Assembly: GCA_022385755.1 (NCBI GenBank)
Contig: MU278356.1
Location: 976,589-1,040,588 of the forward strand
From: Trametopsis cervina
Taxonomy: Eukaryota > Basidiomycota > Agaricomycetes > Polyporales > Irpicaceae
Direction: 5' to 3'
DNA: 64,000 bases
The stretch's first letter is position 1. Every line of letters begins with the position of its first letter. The translations under genes were made by a program, and so were the position numbers. The notes below the pieces were generated by a model that did not search any database, was not told the origin of the DNA, and saw only the letters and a list, made by a program, of their open reading frames with translations. Below, in pieces: positions 59,315 to 64,000 of the stretch.

Positions 59315-62300
59315 CTACACTTTCATGAACGAGAATAGCGAGGTCATATCCACCCAGCGTCGAGCGTTCTGGTCCAGATACTTGTTCACCGCCGCGGTCA
59401 TAGCTTGCAAGAAATCGCTTTGATGAAAACCGAGAGCTGTGACCTCGTCTACAACACAGTCAGTGGTGGAATGGACGCGAAAGTAAAATGATCCACTGAC
59501 CCTCTTTTTTTGTGCCCGCGACTGCTTTCTTGGCTTTCTCGATGTCAAATAGATACAAGTAATATCGCAGCTGATCGTATAGCTGTGCGTCCGTGTACTA
59601 TTAAACGGCTCGTCAGCGTAAAATACCACACATAACTTTACGGGACTTACTTCAAACGCGACGTTGCCTCTGCATGTAGGCCTCCAACATCTCCTTCCGT
59701 ATACACCCATCAAACGCGTACGGTTGGCGCAGGTAGGGTCATTACAGATTGTCCAGCCTTCATAATATCTCGAAATATGGCGTCTGATTTGTACTTCAAG
59801 CTGAACCTGCAGGCTTGCCGCACCCATCGTCACCTGGCAGCTCGGACAAGCAGGCCCAGACGAGGATAGTATCGAGGACTAGGAAACCCCAGCTTCAGTC
59901 TATCGCAGCAAGAAAAAAATCCAGAAGGCACGTACGGTTCGGTCTCCAATGGGCGCAAAGCCGACCTCACCTTTGCATGACCGACAGCGTACGATGAACG
60001 GATCGCAGTCTTTGTACCGTTGCGCGTCGGACAGTAGAGAGTCCATACCGCCGAATGTTCGTCCCTCCGATTCAGTCGCTGCCGCACTGCGGAAACGATT
60101 CGGATCAAGACCTATGCGTGCACCAATGAGTCTACGTGGGCGATAAGGAGAACAGTGTCAACGTACCGAGACATTCTGCAAGACGTGAACGATCGGTACC
60201 CTCGATAGGTTCACATAGACGTTCAATCGGAGGCAGGATTTGCTGCGAGAGATAGTACTCGTAGTCTGAATAGACGTCATGAGGGTCTCACTCAGAAAAA
60301 CGATGCGAGTCCGTATCACGTACCGACCGCCATACCACTTCCCGCTCTCCTGATCTCATCTGGATGCTTAGCCTTGTCGGCCTGCATATTCTTCGAACTT
60401 TCGCCGCCGTCTCCCAAACAGAAGATGTACGGAATGACATCGCCTGAGCGTGCACTGCCACCCTTGGCCTTCATACGCAGAGAAACCTGTACGTGCGGTT
60501 GGGATTTTGCATCGGGGTAGTCCTCGGGATTTTTACCCAAACGCTACAGGTGAAATAAGTAACGCTCACCAGAGATGATGGTTAAGAAAAACCCATACCT
60601 TGAAGATAATGAATTCATCAAGTGGAACCTTGCCTGCGCGGACTTCTGCGCTCATGGTAGTAAGATACTCGTGTATCTTTTCGACCACTGTCTCAGTAGC
60701 TTCTCCTGACAGGACTTGGTCCAAAACATATCTGGCGTCTTCGTTAGGCATAAATACGGGAGGATGATGTCGAATACGCACTGAGACACGCTCTTTGAGA
60801 GGGCACAGTATTCACGACGCTTCATATCCAGACCCTTGACTTCCGTGGATGTCCGAGTCTTATCTTCGACCTTGATCGCTGCGTACTTCTTCTTCTGCAA
60901 CAGTAGTAACCGCTGGAACACCCCGTCGAGATCGATTTCAAGTAGCTTGTAGCGATCATTCACAGCTTTTTTGAATTCTGCTGCGATCTTGAGTGCCTTC
61001 TCGAAGTCTGTTACGCCAGAGTTGACGAAGACAGAGTCAGTGTCACCGTAGACGACCTGCATTTCTGTCAGCTGCATGTTAGAGGCAGGAGAAGTATGCA
61101 CTAACATCGAGTTGAAGACTTTCGGCGAGCTCCTTGGTGGCGGTCAAGATTTCTCGACCCTTGGAGGTTGTGAGGGCGGCGAGCGGCCGAGCGTAGAATC
61201 GAGAATATTCAAAACCAAGACATCCGTACATACTGTTGGCGGTCAGCTTCAAAGCCAGTTGCTTGATATCCCACTACGACGAATTGTGTTAACAAGAATG
61301 CTTCTCGCCTAAACGTTTGGCATACCTGTAGTAGCTGCGAAGGAGTCGCCTTACGGTCCTTCATCAAGCTCTTCACTTGACGTCGTCGACTGACGAGCGT
61401 AGCAATGAGACGCGGAAGAACACCCTGACCGATATGCGAGCTTGGCGGTTCGGCCATCTTCTCTTCCTCGCCATCCTGCATACAACAACTGATGAGCAAA
61501 AATACGACGCCGCGCGAGATCTCCGCGTACCTCCTGTTCAATGGGCTCGACTGTCGTGAAGTCGATGTTGTACTCCTGGATGATACTAGGGTATAGGGAA
61601 TTGAAGTCCATGACCAAGATGAACTTGTCCCACAACCCTCGCTTGGGCTCAAACACAAGACCACCCTTGTATTTGTCGCGCTTGCTTTTAGTTTTCTTCG
61701 ACCCTTCGCCATCATCTTCGTTTTGCTCCGCCTTGACCAAAGTCTCCATCTTCTTCCCCCATTGTTTGTCTGGACAGATATATTTCAGACGGTGGAATTC
61801 ATGGAGCAAAATGTATTCATTTCGCTCGGCACGGCCACCATTAAGTGTCTTGTTCCTGTATACCCATGTCAATAAGATAGCCTGTATTTTCAGGGAATCG
61901 ACTCACCATGAATTCCCGGCAAGATTTGTTAACTGCCTTGTCAAGGGTAGAATTTGGACCTTGGACGCAAGTGCCATTTGGTAGTGGGCATCAAGTTCGC
62001 AATGTCGTACAAACGTCATGAGCCTCTCTGGATTGCTAACACTTCCGTCGAAGTAACTGGCCGTGTCGTCAGGATCAATATCTTGCCTATCGCTGTTGAG
62101 GTGAGTCTTGCACATCTCTGTGAGCGACCAGGTCGTGGAAGATATCATTCCCTATCGTGCTATCAGATTTGAGCACTGAAGAGCAATGAATGTAGTAGAC
62201 CTTTGCACTGTCACTGGCCAGATCGCACATTAATCTACCACTGAGGAATTTAAGATTGGTTCCCTGCCGTCCGATATTTGGCCATTTCGATCTCCTGAAT

Positions 62301-64000
62301 CTGCCAATACGGGACCAATGGTCGGCTTTCAAGTCTCGCATGCGCTTCAGGAGTACGTCTAAAGAGACGCCAAGGAAGTCATGTCCCACGATAACGTCAG
62401 GATCCGTCTTGTAGATGGTGACTGTTAATTTGGTCAGTATCGTTGAGTAGCAAGAAGAAAAAAGCAACGAACGCAAGAGGTTGTTGAGCAACACCCGTTC
62501 ATTTTGCATTGGTGTAATAAAGCCTTTGCCGTTCGCTTTAGCTCTGACCTCAAAATTCGGAGGGAAACGTTCCAGAGGTCTTACGAATGTGTGGACAGTA
62601 CAGGGTAACGCCTCAGGAGGAGTTGGATCTTCCAGCTGGACTGTGTTGGAACGAGTCAAAATGTGTACGTTAGGATGGAAGGCTATCACATACTATTAGA
62701 CCATGCACGGCTGGTTGCACAGACAATCTCGCGGTTATTCTCTTGGTGATTGATAATGGTCCTGACACTCAGGCTCATAACCGTCAACGGAGGTACATCC
62801 TTCGGTACATCAAGGTCTGTCTCTGAAAAGGGGTTTATGTCTTTCGGATCAGACACTGTAGCCTCGACTTTGCACCAGGAAACCTGTAGCGGAGTTAAGT
62901 GAGGGGTATGGCATCGGTGAAAGCTAAAAGACTCACCCCTTTGTGGTCAATGAGAGGTTTCTTCACTTGAAGCCAGCAGGGACCAAAGATCTTTCGTTTA
63001 AGAACTAGAAGTTCGAATGCGCTGGTGCTGGTGCCAAAAATACGTGCGAAATTAGGACTACACACATTGGCGGGTATTTGAGGTTCTTGACGTAAAGTGA
63101 GCAAGTTATTCGGGCAGCAAACATGGGTTCCCACCTTCAAATGGATATACAACCTTCAACCATTGAGCTTCCCCACGAGGAACATCCGACTCTCCGAACG
63201 CATATTTTCGCTTGACAAACTTTGCTTTGAACGACTTGATGCCAAGCTTCTTCCTTACACGATCGAAGTCGTTGTATACGTCTGGCAAGCTAGGCACCAC
63301 ATCCGTCGCGCAAAGTTCCCCCGTCTCATCATCTTCCTCCATACGGTAGTCGCGGGGCAAGACGAAGAGATTTCGTTGGAGATTCTCGACCGTAACACAG
63401 CATGACACCCAATTTTTCGACTTCTTGTCCTGTGTCTTACCAATGAAATAGAGACGGCCTTCATGTTCGAGGTAATCTAGCCAAAAGAACCGGAATGACC
63501 CATCTTCCTCAAGTACAGACGCATTTGAGCTTGTTCCACGGTTGGAAGAAGAAGTTTGCGGGCCAAGTGCGTCCTCGGCTTTCACAGTCAGTGATTCGTA
63601 GACGGATAGCCATGCAGGAGTTGAATCTATAGCAGGTTTCTTTTCCTGAGTCTTGGAAACATTAGGAGCTTTAGTTAACCGGATCTTCGCGTCGGCTTCC
63701 TCCTTCTTCACTTTCGCACGCGCCAGAGGTGGTTCATCGTCGAAATCATCGTCTACGGACATGAAGGCATCCATGTCGACACCATCAAACACGCTTTCCG
63801 AGTCCGATGCCATCTTGACATCCTTTTCGTCTCCGCTACTCTCGACATGAAACCTCCTGAGCCTGTCCGTAGCGGGCTTCAAGGCATCAGTGTCAGTCTT
63901 GAGCTTCTTCTTCGGGCTCAACAGGCTGCTCGCAAGGTCATCCTCATCGGAATGAGCAAGCGAGAAGCCCACATCAGCAAGGCCGTCAGAGGAGCTATCG
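59315..64000 (-). CDS. POL1: DNA polymerase alpha catalytic subunit, N-terminus cut by window edge
   Basis: Multi-exon gene running off the right end, stop at 59317-59315. The visible N-terminal part has acidic regulatory sequence ([40 protein letters not shown], the primase-binding-type region) and [20 protein letters not shown]. The exonuclease-like fold has [12 protein letters not shown]. Polymerase motifs are [16 protein letters not shown] (motif A, about 61580-61620), [20 protein letters not shown] (motif B, about 61200-61260) and [15 protein letters not shown] (motif C, about 61015-61060). The C-terminal cysteine motifs are [18 protein letters not shown] and [13 protein letters not shown] with [15 protein letters not shown], used for binding the B subunit. 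It ends SLFSFMKV. It starts DNA chains with primase at replication forks. The gene faces the flavin-reductase-like gene tail to tail, 176 bp apart. Confidence 0.96.

Noticed and set aside
1..64000. CRISPR arrays, bacterial operons, insertion sequences
   Set aside because: No regularly spaced identical repeats, no transposase-like frames and no inverted terminal repeats were found. Intron-rich genes show that the DNA is eukaryotic.

Overview
The window looks like nuclear DNA from a mushroom-forming basidiomycete (Agaricomycetes). Genes are packed on both strands and interrupted by many 45-75 nt introns with GT...AG ends. Several genes are typical eukaryotic or fungal single-copy genes: HUA1-like, ERMP1/PFF1-type protease, NOP8, GPATCH1, a METTL2/Trm140 tRNA methyltransferase, ROM2-like RhoGEF, ADE17, GatA, MAK11 and POL1. 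A U6 snRNA gene is also present. The lineage is inferred from gene structure and protein resemblance only; no species is claimed.

Layout, left to right. Positions 1-6734 hold no gene I can support, but contain a degenerate repeat array (about 2280-3690). Next come HUA1-like (+, 6735-8152), a nine-exon orphan gene (-, 8558-9706), a vacuolar/ER M28 membrane protease (-, 10444-14003), NOP8 (-, 14350-16238), U6 snRNA (+, about 16790-16912), a secreted His-rich and Ser-rich protein (-, 17075-19419), a very small HMG-box-like protein (-, 20095-20561), GPATCH1 (+, 21088-24094) and a tRNA m3C methyltransferase (-, 24163-25795). The latter shares a heat-shock-element promoter with a small heat-shock protein (+, 26205-26786). 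A large Rho1 exchange factor with two tandem DH domains covers 27243-33411 (-).

A gene-poor stretch (33412-37170) separates this from an amino-acid permease (+, 37171-39436), a disordered proline-rich protein (-, 40199-42523), ADE17 (+, 43253-45344), an orphan gene (-, 45463-46042), a Zn2Cys6 transcription factor (+, 46322-49788), mitochondrial GatA (-, 50101-52013), MAK11 (+, 52229-53807), an MFS transporter (-, 54513-56954), a flavin-reductase-like protein (+, 58269-59138) and POL1 (-, 59315 to beyond 64000).

The genes are a mixed housekeeping neighbourhood, not a metabolic cluster. Several share themes: ribosome biogenesis (NOP8, MAK11), splicing (U6, GPATCH1), tRNA modification and charging (Trm140-type, GatA), purine synthesis and replication (ADE17, POL1), and cell-wall/actin signalling (ROM2-like, HUA1-like). 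I found no CRISPR array, no recognisable transposon and no convincing tRNA gene. The most unusual points are the tandem DH domains with matching intron positions, the U6 gene with a non-standard 3' tail, a GC-AG intron, the left-hand repeat array, and three spliced orphan genes.

Exon boundaries were worked out by hand from reading-frame continuity and splice consensus. Where a complete exon list is given, the total is a multiple of three.
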